Assembly: GCA_003576745.1 (NCBI GenBank)
Contig: QEVR01000001.1
Coordinates: 310,001 to 374,000 of the forward strand
Direction of reading: 5' to 3'
DNA length: 64,000 nt
Source of the DNA: Candidatus Uhrbacteria bacterium
Lineage (GTDB): Bacteria; Patescibacteriota; Patescibacteriia; 2-12-FULL-60-25
Shown here: in pieces, positions 7,781-16,040 of the stretch
Position numbering within the stretch: the first letter of the stretch is position 1
Layout: every line of letters begins with the position of its first letter
Notes under the pieces: generated by a model
The model's database searches: none
What the model saw: the letters and a program-made list of their open reading frames with translations, nothing else
Told to the model about the DNA's origin: nothing
Made by a program: the position numbers and the translations under genes

Positions 7781-7945
7781 GGCGTGGTTGCGTAGGACGT
7801 AGGGGGTAGGGCGTGGGTCGTGAGTTATGAGACGTGAGCCATGCGGGAAGTTGTGTAGTTGCGTAGGGGGGAAGAGGACGTAGTTGCGTAGGACGTGGTT
7901 GCGTAGGGGGAGCATAATTCTCCCCGAACCCCGTCCTGCACAGAA
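7755..7945. repeat. Intergenic mosaic repeat
   Basis: Forward-oriented mosaic with several GTAGTTGCGTAGGACGTGG-type words in loose tandem, the hairpin core at 7906-7925 and CCCCGAACCCC. Overlaps the 3' end of the preceding gene and supplies its stop codon. Confidence 0.85.
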
Positions 7946-7952
7946 TATCTTC

Positions 7953-8684
7953 ATGAAACTTTCAATCATCATTCCTGCGAAGAATGAAGAAAAAAGCCTT
8001 CCGGCGCTTTTTGATTCCTTGGATGCCCAAACCTTTCAGGATTTCGAGACGATTGTTGCGGATGCCGCGTCAACGGACGGAACGCGAGAAATCGCCAAAA
8101 GGCGAAGCGCATTCATTGTGCCGGGTGGTTTGCCGGGAGCAGGACGTAATGCAGGCGCAGAACATGCTCACGGGGAGCTTCTTTTGTTTCTTGATGCGGA
8201 TGTTGTCCTGCCGTCAAATAATTTTCTCGAATGCGCCATCGAAGAGTTTCAGGAGACGCAGGCAGATGTCGCGACCGCAGATATCGCGCCCATGTCGGAT
8301 CGCATGACGGATAAATTCTTTTTCCGCATCTATAACGGATACGTGCATTTGACGGAGCGCATCCGTCCGCATGCTCCGGGGTTTTGTATCTTTGTAAAAA
8401 AAAGGGTCCATGACGCTGTTCGCGGATTCGATGAGGGCGTGGTATTCGCGGAGGATCATGAATACGTTCAACGCATCGTAAAACATCGGTATGTCTTCCG
8501 TATTCTCCGCCGCGTTCCGCCCATCCAAACCTCGGTTCGCCGTTTCGACAAAGACGGACGCTGGGCCATCGGATTCAAATTCGTCTGGGCGGAATTGCGT
8601 ATGATATTCAAAGGACCATTCAGGAACAGATCGCCGTTCCGGTATCATATGGGAGGAGAGGGTGGTACGGGGGCAGGAGGGTAA
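7953..8684 (+). CDS. Family 2 glycosyltransferase
   Basis: A 243-residue GT-A fold enzyme. The nucleotide-binding start KLSIIIPAKNEEKSLPALFD, the acceptor-side AASTDGT, and the metal-binding LFLDADVV (DxD-type, near residue 92) are clear. The ED-type acid is in VVFAEDHEYV. No membrane helices are evident, so it is cytosolic or peripheral; the sugar and acceptor cannot be told. The start at 7953 is the ATG right before the family N-terminus. The tail GGEGGTGAGG is low-complexity G-rich sequence of the kind seen where mosaic repeats begin. Directly upstream of a Rieske protein. Confidence 0.9.
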   Translation: MKLSIIIPAKNEEKSLPALFDSLDAQTFQDFETIVADAASTDGTREIAKRRSAFIVPGGLPGAGRNAGAEHAHGELLLFLDADVVLPSNNFLECAIEEFQETQADVATADIAPMSDRMTDKFFFRIYNGYVHLTERIRPHAPGFCIFVKKRVHDAVRGFDEGVVFAEDHEYVQRIVKHRYVFRILRRVPPIQTSVRRFDKDGRWAIGFKFVWAELRMIFKGPFRNRSPFRYHMGGEGGTGAGG

Positions 8685-8706
8685 GGTATTGGGCGATGAT
8701 CACATC

Positions 8707-9075
8707 ATGAATATTCTTCGCAAGAAGATCCTTATCGCAACTTTGTCTGAGCTGCCGGAAGGCGCTTCGAAATCTTTTGCCTTTGGCGGATCTGCGGGAA
8801 TCGCTTACAATCATCGCGGCAAGATCGTAGCTTTTCTGAACCGCTGTACGCACATGGGAGGAGCAGTGGAGTTGAAGCATGAGGTAGGAAACGGTGAACT
8901 GGGAGGAAGGAGTCGCGTCCTTTCATGCCGGTGGCATGGAGCGGAATTCGATGCCGAAAGCGGCCAACGTCTGTGCGGGGAAGCGCCGGAAGGAAGCGCG
9001 CTCAAGCCTATCGAGATCGAGCAGGACGGGGAGCGGTTATTTGCCATTTTGGAAATTGTGGATGAATTCGGGTAG
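8707..9075 (+). CDS. Rieske [2Fe-2S] ferredoxin-like protein
   Basis: A 122-residue single-domain Rieske protein. The two cluster-binding boxes are CTHMGG and CRWHGAEFD, giving the Cys-X-His and Cys-X-X-His ligands. The second box is followed by AESGQRL as in NirD-like and dioxygenase ferredoxins. No signal peptide, so it is probably a cytosolic electron carrier rather than a bc1 subunit. Partner reductase or oxygenase genes are not in the window. The ATG at 8707 is chosen; an in-frame extension to 8662 would run into the preceding gene. Confidence 0.9.
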   Translation: MNILRKKILIATLSELPEGASKSFAFGGSAGIAYNHRGKIVAFLNRCTHMGGAVELKHEVGNGELGGRSRVLSCRWHGAEFDAESGQRLCGEAPEGSALKPIEIEQDGERLFAILEIVDEFG

Positions 9076-9079
9076 AGCG

Positions 9080-9365
9080 GGATGCGAAGAGTACGTAGGA
9101 CGTCGTTGCGTGGTTTCGTAGGTCATGCGCCATGCGCCGTGAGCCATGCGCCCCGTAACCCGAACCCGTTCCCTTTACCCTGTGCCCTTAGCCCTTTTAC
9201 ACTTCCTAATTGCTCATTGCTAATAGCTAACTGCTCCCACTTACAATTTTTCCCATAACCCATAACCTGTTTCCCTTAGTCCTTTGCCCTCTTTTCCCAG
9301 TTCCCAATTCCCAATTACCAATAGCTCCATCTACAATCTCCCCGTAACCCACGATTCATAACCAA
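9080..9365. repeat. Intergenic mosaic repeat
   Basis: A long gap made of AGTACGTAGGACGTCGTTGCG, GCCATGCGCC words, then TTGCTCATTGCTAATAGC, CCCATAACCC and AATTGCCAATAGCTCC words. No hairpin core. No gene is seen here. Confidence 0.75.
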
Positions 9366-9368
9366 TCA

Positions 9369-10991
9369 ATGCTGAATCTTTTCCGTCGTCTCTGGAACGG
9401 CGAAACCGAAAGTGTAACGACGGCGGCCTTCATTGTAGGGGCCGCTTCATTGGCATCCAGACTGGTCGGCGTATTCAGGGATCGCGTTCTTGCGTCGACA
9501 TTCGGCGCGGGGGATACGCTGGACGCCTATTATGCGGCATTCCGCATCCCGGATTTTTTATACAATCTTGTGATTCTCGGCGCATTGTCCGCGGCATTCA
9601 TCCCCGTCTTTACGGAATATCTCGAAAATGACAAGCGGGAAGCCTGGCGCCTTGCGGAACGAGTGCTGTCGGTAGTCGGAGCCGCCATGCTTGTGCTCTG
9701 CGCCGTATTGTTCGTCGCGGCGCCGTGGCTTGTTCCTCCCACCGTTCCTGGTTTTCTGGGAGACAAATTAGCTCTGACGGTTTCACTGTCTCGCATCATG
9801 CTGTTGTCCACCTTTTTTCTGGCGCTGTCGGCGGTGATGGGCGGCATCCTTCAGGCGACACGGCGTTTCGTGGCGTTTTCGCTCGCACCCGTGTTTTACA
9901 ATCTCGGCATCATCGTCGGCGTCATTTTTTTCGTTCCGAATTTTGGACCGATCGGCCTTGGCTGGGGCGTGGTACTCGGCGCGGCGCTTCACCTGTTCAC
10001 GCAGGTATCCGTAGCGTACCGACTGGGGTTGGAGCGTTTGCCTGTGCCTTCATTCCACCATGAAGGCGTGCGCCGTATTCTCCGGCTCATGGCGCCGCGT
10101 ACTATCGGGCTCGCCATGATGCAGATTAATCTTGTCGTGCTCGTCGGGCTTGCGTCCACACTCGCCGTCGGGTCCGTCGCTGTGTTGAACCTCGCCATGA
10201 ATCTGCAATACGTGCCGGTCGGCATTTTCGGCATTTCTTTCGCGGTTGCAGCCTTTCCTGCATTGTCGCGTGCGGCGAGCGCGCAAAACAAAGAAGCGTT
10301 TCGCCATGCGCTGAACGGGACGGCAAGAAAGATCATCTTCCTTCTTCTGCCGTCCATGGCGCTCATGCTCATTCTTCGCGCGCAGGTTGTGCGTCTTGTG
10401 CTCGGGCAGGGACAATTCGACTGGAATGACACCATCCGCACGGCCGATGCGCTGGCAATTTTTTCCTTCTCTCTCCTATCACAAGCGCTCGTGCCGCTTT
10501 TTTCTCGTTCATTCTTCGCTCTGCAGAATACGGTGACCCCGCTATGGATCGGCGCCGTGTCCGAAGGAACGAATATCGCGCTGGCCCTTTTGTTCCGCGA
10601 GCCGCTCGGTCTGAATGGTCTTGTGCTCGCTTTTACCATCGCTTCATGGATCAGCATCGCGCTCTTGTGGTGGCGGCTGCGCGCCTCGCAAGGACGCCTG
10701 GGAACGGCCGGCGTCTGGATATCCTTCAGAACGACCCTTGTGGCAACGGTCGTTCTTTGCGCCTTCGCTGTTCCGGTCAGAATTCTTGTCGGCAGTATTT
10801 GGCCGCTCCGGACATTCTGGCAAGTCGCGCTTCAAGCAGGCGCTGCCGCGGCAGCCGGACTTTTGGGTTTTTGGGTGACATCATGGCTCCTGCAGAGCAG
10901 GGAACTGTCTGAATTGCGGGAAGCATTCATCCGAAAGCTTTGGAAAAGGGGAGAGGTGCTCGAGGGTGCCGATGCCGCGCAGGGACATTGA
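9369..10991 (+). CDS. murJ: Lipid II flippase MurJ (MviN family)
   Basis: A 540-residue polytopic membrane protein of the MOP superfamily that flips the peptidoglycan precursor lipid II. The N-terminal ASLASRLVGVFRDRVLASTF with its conserved Arg and the following FRIPDFLYNL(V)ILGALSAAFIPVF are diagnostic. About 14 hydrophobic segments run to the end, with a short basic tail. Length is normal (about 510-550). It stands alone between two mosaic repeats. The murB, murC/Mpl and mraZ-rsmH genes in the last 11 kb show that a peptidoglycan pathway is present. Confidence 0.95.
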   Translation: MLNLFRRLWNGETESVTTAAFIVGAASLASRLVGVFRDRVLASTFGAGDTLDAYYAAFRIPDFLYNLVILGALSAAFIPVFTEYLENDKREAWRLAERVLSVVGAAMLVLCAVLFVAAPWLVPPTVPGFLGDKLALTVSLSRIMLLSTFFLALSAVMGGILQATRRFVAFSLAPVFYNLGIIVGVIFFVPNFGPIGLGWGVVLGAALHLFTQVSVAYRLGLERLPVPSFHHEGVRRILRLMAPRTIGLAMMQINLVVLVGLASTLAVGSVAVLNLAMNLQYVPVGIFGISFAVAAFPALSRAASAQNKEAFRHALNGTARKIIFLLLPSMALMLILRAQVVRLVLGQGQFDWNDTIRTADALAIFSFSLLSQALVPLFSRSFFALQNTVTPLWIGAVSEGTNIALALLFREPLGLNGLVLAFTIASWISIALLWWRLRASQGRLGTAGVWISFRTTLVATVVLCAFAVPVRILVGSIWPLRTFWQVALQAGAAAAAGLLGFWVTSWLLQSRELSELREAFIRKLWKRGEVLEGADAAQGH

Positions 10992-11029
10992 CGGGAACGG
11001 GTTATGTATAAGACTGTAGCTAGATTTTG

Positions 11030-11300
11030 GCTATTCGCTATTAGCAATGGGCCGTTCAAGAGTTCCAGAGTTTTGGGGTTCTGGGGTTGGGAAAGAGTTT
11101 CGTGTCTTTAATAAACAACACATTGCCTACGAACCTACGATCTTACGGACCTACGGACTTACAGACACAAGGGCAAAGGGTTCGGGGAGAATTATGCTCT
11201 CCCTACGCAACCACGTCCTACAGGGCGCGGCATGCCGCGCCTATATCCTACTCCCTACTTCCCACTTCCTTCCTCCCTGTCTCGCGCATCCCGTACCAGA
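11030..11300. repeat. Intergenic mosaic repeat, reverse orientation
   Basis: Reads in the opposite sense to most copies: CCTACGATCTTACGGACC words first, then the inverted hairpin core at 11184-11203, CTACGCAACCACGTCC, the palindrome GGCGCGGCATGCCGCGCC (11224-11241) and CCTACTCCCTACTTCCC. The first part carries GAGTTCCAGAGTTTTGGGG words. It separates two plus-strand genes, so orientation does not follow the genes. Confidence 0.85.
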
Positions 11301-11362
11301 TCCTCGAATCTTGATATTTCGTGAAATTCGGCGTACGCTCGCGCAACCCTCCGACAATCACC

Positions 11363-13171
11363 ATGGAACAATCGCGGATAAGGAATTTTTGCATTATTGC
11401 GCATATCGATCACGGGAAGTCCACGCTTGCCGATCGTTTGCTTGAGATCACAGGGACCGTTGAAAAACGGAAACTCAAAACTCAGATGCTTGATACCATG
11501 GAACTCGAGCAGGAGCGCGGCATCACCATTAAACTCCAGCCAGCGCGAATGAGCTATCGCGCCGTGGACGGGCAGGAATACCAGCTGAATCTTATCGATA
11601 CGCCCGGGCATGTGGATTTTACATACGAAGTGTCGCGATCGCTCGCGGCCGTGGAAGGCGCCATCCTCCTCGTTGATGCCACGCAGGGGGTACAGGCGCA
11701 GACCATCGCGAATTTATATCTCGCGATCGATCAAGGTCTGGAAATTATTCCCGTCCTGAACAAGATCGATTTGCCGAATGCGGACATCCCGCGCCGCGCC
11801 GAAGAGCTGAAACATCTGATCGGCTGTAAACGAGAAGATATCCTTGCCGTTTCCGGAAAAACTGGGGAAGGCGTGAGCGAGGTGCTCGGTGCCGTGGTCA
11901 AACGCATTTCCCCTCCCCAAGGGCATGCGGCCGATGCGCCGAGAGCGCTTATTTTCGATTCCAAATACGATGATTACCGCGGCGTCATCGCGTATGTGCG
12001 CATGGTGGACGGAAGGTTTTCGAAAAATGACGCTATTCGTTTTATAGCGACGCATGAATACGGGCATGCATTGGAAGTCGGGTATTTGAATCCCGCCTAT
12101 CAGGAAACGCCGGCGCTTTCCACGGGTGAAATCGGTTATATCGTTACCGGGCTCAAGGAAATCGCCGGCGTCCGCGTTGGCGACACGGTCGCGCTCAAAG
12201 CCAAGCAGGAAGCGACGAATCCGCTTCCGGGCTACAAGGTGGTGAAGCCAATGGTATATGCGGGAATTTTTCCAAAGGAAGGCGATGAGTACAACCGTTT
12301 GCGCGATGCCATGGAAAAAGTTGCATTGAACGACGCGGCGCTTACGTATGAGCCGGAACAGTCCACGGCGCTCGGATTCGGATTTCGTTGCGGCCTTTTG
12401 GGCATGCTGCATCTGGAGATTTTGCAGGAGCGCCTGAAACGCGAACATGGGCAGGAGATTATCGTTACGACTCCGTCGGTCGCGTATGAAGTGGTGATGC
12501 GGAGCGGCGAAAAAAAGACGATCACATCGCCGCTCGACTTTCCTGATCCGTCATTTATCAATGAAACGTTAGAACCGTGGGTGAAAGCCGATATTGTGAC
12601 GCCAGCGAATTATTTCGGGAACGTCATGTCTCTCGTGACGGAACGGCGCGGCATATTTCTTACCACGGAATATCTGGAAGAATCGCGGGCGATTCTTCAT
12701 TATGAAATGCCCTTGTCGTCCGTAATTGTGGATTTTTACGATCGGTTGAAAAGCGCCACGCAGGGCTATGCCTCCTTGAACTACGAATTTCTGGAATACC
12801 GGCCCGCGACGATTGTCCGTCTGGATATTCTGGTCGCGGAGGATGCCGTTCCTTCGCTCGCGACCCTCATCCACAAAGATGAAGCGCAAAGCCGCGGACG
12901 CGACGTCGTGGAAACGCTCAAAGAAACCCTTCCTCGGCAGAATTTCGTCATTAAATTGCAGGCGGCCATCGGCGGAACCATCGTTGCCTCGGAGCGGATT
13001 TCCGCGTATCGTAAGGACGTTACCGGGTATCTCTACGGCGGCGACGTGACGAGAAAAATGAAGTTGCTCGAAAAGCAGAAGAAGGGGAAAGCGAAAATGA
13101 TGGCGATGGGGAAGGGGAAAGTGGATATCCCGGCAGATGCATTCATTAAAGTGTTACGTCGAAGATCATAA
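11363..13171 (+). CDS. lepA: Elongation factor 4 (LepA)
   Basis: A 602-residue translational GTPase that acts on ribosomes during initiation or stress. G1 is AHIDHGKST, G2 region RGITIK, G3 DTPGHVDF and G4 NKID. Domains II, III and V follow and the LepA-specific C-terminal domain ends with KVDIPADAFIKVLRR. Length is normal (about 600). The start is the ATG before IRNFCIIAHIDHGKST; an in-frame ATG at 11321 would add an atypical extension. A 36-residue membrane protein follows after 3 bases. Confidence 0.97.
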   Translation: MEQSRIRNFCIIAHIDHGKSTLADRLLEITGTVEKRKLKTQMLDTMELEQERGITIKLQPARMSYRAVDGQEYQLNLIDTPGHVDFTYEVSRSLAAVEGAILLVDATQGVQAQTIANLYLAIDQGLEIIPVLNKIDLPNADIPRRAEELKHLIGCKREDILAVSGKTGEGVSEVLGAVVKRISPPQGHAADAPRALIFDSKYDDYRGVIAYVRMVDGRFSKNDAIRFIATHEYGHALEVGYLNPAYQETPALSTGEIGYIVTGLKEIAGVRVGDTVALKAKQEATNPLPGYKVVKPMVYAGIFPKEGDEYNRLRDAMEKVALNDAALTYEPEQSTALGFGFRCGLLGMLHLEILQERLKREHGQEIIVTTPSVAYEVVMRSGEKKTITSPLDFPDPSFINETLEPWVKADIVTPANYFGNVMSLVTERRGIFLTTEYLEESRAILHYEMPLSSVIVDFYDRLKSATQGYASLNYEFLEYRPATIVRLDILVAEDAVPSLATLIHKDEAQSRGRDVVETLKETLPRQNFVIKLQAAIGGTIVASERISAYRKDVTGYLYGGDVTRKMKLLEKQKKGKAKMMAMGKGKVDIPADAFIKVLRRRS

Positions 13172-13174
13172 TGT

Positions 13175-13285
13175 ATGGAAAAGCAAAAACGTGAAAAATT
13201 GTTTAAATCCTTTTGGAAGTACACGGTCATTTTTATGATCGTGGCCATGGTTCTTACGCTCATTCTTCCGTTCGTGCAGTATTAG
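13175..13285 (+). CDS. Very small membrane protein (36 aa)
   Basis: Begins 3 bases after the lepA stop. The product has a strongly basic start (MEKQKREKLFKSFWK), one membrane helix (YTVIFMIVAMVLTLILPF) and the tail VQY. Positive-inside topology would leave the basic N-terminus in the cytosol. Gene spacing, composition and helix quality argue that it is real and translationally coupled to lepA. No function can be assigned. Confidence 0.6.
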   Translation: MEKQKREKLFKSFWKYTVIFMIVAMVLTLILPFVQY

Positions 13286-13286
13286 T

Positions 13287-13460
13287 TGGCTTTTAGCTGT
13301 TGGCAATTAGCAATTGGGAAAAGAGGGCAAAGAGCAAAGGGAAGAGGGAATGGGTCTCGGGTTATACGGAGATCGGGTTACGGGTTATTGGTTATGCGGT
13401 TCGGGTTAGGGGCGCATCCCGCAACCCTACTTCCTGCCCCTACCCCTTGTGATGCATTGA
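13287..13460. repeat. Intergenic mosaic repeat
   Basis: Reverse-type words: TTGGCAATTAGCAATTGGG, GGGCAAAGAGCAAAGGG, GGGTTACGGGTTATTGG, then GCGCATCCCGCAACCC. No hairpin core is seen. No coding sequence is seen. Confidence 0.65.
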
Positions 13461-13476
13461 TGCCATAGTTTTTTTC

Positions 13477-15285
13477 ATGCCAAAAAAGTGGAATATCCTT
13501 CCGCCGTGTCCCGAGGATTTTTCCCGTTCTCTTTTACATCTGCCGCCGATATTCCCGCAGCTTTTGTGGCATCGCGGCATACGCAATGCGGATGACATAC
13601 GTTTGTTTTTTGAGCCCGAATACGAACGCGATGTCCATGATCCGTTTTTGTTCCGCGATATGCGCAAGGCCGTGGCGCGGGTATTCCAGGCCCTGGAGCA
13701 GAGCGAACGCATTGTGGTGTTCGGCGATTATGATGCGGACGGGCTTACGGGGTCCACCGTGCTTTTGGAAACGCTTTCGGAGATAGGAAACAAGGTCGCG
13801 CCGAACAATGTTCATATTGCCTCGTATATTCCCCATCGCGATAAAGAGGGCTATGGATTGCAGATGGAGAATACGAAAATCCTTATCAAGGAAGGCGCGC
13901 GCGTTATTATTACCGTAGATTGCGGCATTGCATGCGTGAATGAGATTGCGCGGGCGCGGGAGGCGGGCGTCGACGTGATTGTCGTCGATCACCATCAATT
14001 CGGCGATGTGCTGCCAGACGCCATTCTTATCCATCCCGGCCTTCCCGGTGAAACGTATCCGTTTTCTTCGCTTGCCGCCGTCGGCGTGGCATGGAAATTC
14101 GCCAGTGCCCTTATTCGGGAAGCGGAAGATCGAGGCATTGACCTTCCGCCGGGATATGCAAAGTGGCTTCTGGATCTCGTGTCCATCGCGACCGTGACGG
14201 ATATGGTTCCGCTCGTGGGCGAAAATCGTGTGCTGGAGAAGTACGGGCTTACGGTGTTGAACAAAACGCGGCGTCCCGGCCTGCGCGCGCTCATGGAACG
14301 CGGCGCGCTTCAGCTCGGGGCGGTCGGCGTCCGCGACATTGGATTCGTCATCGGTCCGCGTTTAAACGCGGCGAGCCGCATGGACCATGCGCTCCTCGCG
14401 CTCCATCTTCTTCGCGCATCCACGGCGGAAGACGCCGCCGCCCGCGCCACAGACATTGAAATGCTGAATCGCGCGCGGCAAGAGCTCATGGCGCGCATGA
14501 TGGAAGAAGCGGACGCCATGCTCGCCTCCATGCCGGAACATGCGAATATCCATGTGTTCCATCAGCCGCATTGGTCCCCGGCGCTGGTGGGACTTGTTGC
14601 CGGACGCATGAGCGATCGGTTCGGCATGCCGGTTGTCGCCGTGGGGAAACACGGTCGTCAATGGATCGGATCTGGCCGATCATTATCGTTCTATAATATT
14701 ACGGAAGCGGTGAAGCGCGCCGGCGAAGGGCTGCTCACGCGTTCGGGCGGCCATGTGCAGGCCTGCGGATTCGCCTTGGAGCGTGACGAGGATGTCCCGA
14801 CATTCGCAGAGCGTCTGCGTCAGGATGCGAAGGCGAATATATCCTCAAAGGATATCGGTCCATGTATCGATATCCACGCGGAACTTCCCTTATCCATGGC
14901 AAGTCTGGAGCTTTCATCGGCATTGCGGCAATTCGAGCCTTTTGGCGTAGGAAATCCGGAGCCGGTGTTTTATGCAAAAAATATCGAGATTCTCGCGGCG
15001 GATACCGTAGGTCAAAACAACAAGCATTTGCGAATCATCGGGAGCGACGGAACTCATGCACAAAAGTGCATTGCCTTCGGGTTTGGCGCTCGTGCGGATG
15101 AAGCAAGACCGGGCATGCATATTGACGTCGCGTATACGCTTGGCGTCAATGAATGGAATGGGAGACAGGAGGCGCAATGCAAGGTTGTTGATTTTCGGGA
15201 AGCCGCCCTCCCTGGTTCGACGCAACAGACTTCGGAAAAAGACACATCGACGGAAGAGCGCTTGGCGAAAGCCGGACTTATTTGA
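13477..15285 (+). CDS. recJ: Single-stranded-DNA exonuclease RecJ
   Basis: A 602-residue 5'-3' exonuclease of the DHH phosphoesterase family, used in recombination and mismatch or base-excision repair. Motif I is VVFGDYDADGLTG, motif II VDCGI, motif III VVDHHQ (the DHH), with a later DHHA1 domain around ...GLVAGRMSDRFGMPVVAV and SGRS. The C-terminal OB-fold part ends in a polar tail. Length is about the family norm. The start ATG at 13477 has a TGCCATAGT extended -10-like word ending 7 bases before it, suggesting a leaderless transcript. Confidence 0.96.
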   Translation: MPKKWNILPPCPEDFSRSLLHLPPIFPQLLWHRGIRNADDIRLFFEPEYERDVHDPFLFRDMRKAVARVFQALEQSERIVVFGDYDADGLTGSTVLLETLSEIGNKVAPNNVHIASYIPHRDKEGYGLQMENTKILIKEGARVIITVDCGIACVNEIARAREAGVDVIVVDHHQFGDVLPDAILIHPGLPGETYPFSSLAAVGVAWKFASALIREAEDRGIDLPPGYAKWLLDLVSIATVTDMVPLVGENRVLEKYGLTVLNKTRRPGLRALMERGALQLGAVGVRDIGFVIGPRLNAASRMDHALLALHLLRASTAEDAAARATDIEMLNRARQELMARMMEEADAMLASMPEHANIHVFHQPHWSPALVGLVAGRMSDRFGMPVVAVGKHGRQWIGSGRSLSFYNITEAVKRAGEGLLTRSGGHVQACGFALERDEDVPTFAERLRQDAKANISSKDIGPCIDIHAELPLSMASLELSSALRQFEPFGVGNPEPVFYAKNIEILAADTVGQNNKHLRIIGSDGTHAQKCIAFGFGARADEARPGMHIDVAYTLGVNEWNGRQEAQCKVVDFREAALPGSTQQTSEKDTSTEERLAKAGLI

Positions 15286-15299
15286 AGGTGCATGCAGGT

Positions 15300-15470
15300 A
15301 TTCGTGCGGTATACTCTTCGTCTGGAGGTTGGGAGTAGGGAGTGGTTGCGTAGGGGGGAAGAGTACATAGTTGCGTAGAGTGGGACATCATTCTCCCCGA
15401 ATCCCGTTCCCTTTGCCCTTTTGCTAATTGCCAAAAGCTAATCCATAAATCCGAAATTCGAAACGTTACG
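15300..15470. repeat. Intergenic mosaic repeat
   Basis: Words GGGAGTAGGGAGTGG, GTTGCGTAGGGG, GTAGTTGCGTAGAG, a degenerate hairpin core at 15382-15398, CCGAATCCCGTTCCC and TTGCTAATTGCC. No gene is seen. Confidence 0.8.
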
Positions 15471-15472
15471 TT

Positions 15473-15898
15473 ATGCGCATGCGTCAATTGAATCTTCGAA
15501 TCTATACCGATGGCGGCGCCCGTGGAAATCCCGGTCCTGCCGGTATTGGCGCGGCTATTCTCGATGCGGATACGGGAGAAACATTAAAGGAAATAAGCGA
15601 ATACATCGGCGAGACCACGAACAATCAAGCAGAGTATCGCGCCGTTATTGCGGCGCTTACCGCTGCTTTGGATTTTCGTCCTGATGCGATTATGGTTGTC
15701 GCCGATAGCGAACTGCTCGTGAAACAGCTCACGGGTTCCTATCGCGTAAAAAATCCCGGACTCGCAGAGCGGTTCTTGGAAGTGAGAAATCTCGAAACGC
15801 GGCTCGGCATTCCCGTTCGCTACCGCCACGTCCGGCGCGAGCAGAACAAACGGGCAGATACCCTCGCGAACGAGGCGATGGATCGGGGGAGGAAGTAG
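15473..15898 (+). CDS. Ribonuclease H-like protein (RNase HI family)
   Basis: A 141-residue RNase H fold protein of the short type common in small genomes. The active-site acids are in YTDGGARGNPGPAG (Asp), TTNNQAEYRA (Glu), VVADSELLVKQL (Asp) and the final Asp of KRADTLAN; the His of YRHVRREQNK is also present. It would cleave RNA in RNA-DNA hybrids, for example primers. The alternative ATG at 15479 would remove two residues. The tail RGRK and the stop abut the mosaic repeat. Confidence 0.93.
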   Translation: MRMRQLNLRIYTDGGARGNPGPAGIGAAILDADTGETLKEISEYIGETTNNQAEYRAVIAALTAALDFRPDAIMVVADSELLVKQLTGSYRVKNPGLAERFLEVRNLETRLGIPVRYRHVRREQNKRADTLANEAMDRGRK

Positions 15899-16020
15899 GA
15901 CGTCGTTGCGTGGTTGCGTAGGGGAGCATAATTTTTCCCGTTCCCTTTGCCTTCAGCTCTTTTGCTAATTGCTAACAGCTCCCACCTACGATCTTCCCCA
16001 TAACCCGTAACTCTCTTCCT
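15895..16020. repeat. Intergenic mosaic repeat
   Basis: Words GTCGTTGCGTGGTTGCGTAG, a degenerate hairpin core at 15921-15939, TTGCTAATTGCTAACAGCTCC, CTTCCCCATAACCCGTAAC. It ends four bases before the promoter of the surface-protein gene. Confidence 0.8.
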
Positions 16021-16023
16021 TCG

Positions 16024-16032
16024 TGCTATACT
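16024..16032 (+). promoter_or_regulatory. Extended -10 promoter, leaderless arrangement
   Basis: TGCTATACT, with only 8 bases between the hexamer and the ATG at 16041. Transcription starts usually lie 6-8 bases past the hexamer, so the mRNA would begin at or next to the start codon. No ribosome binding site is seen. Confidence 0.7.
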
Positions 16033-16040
16033 ATTCCAGA

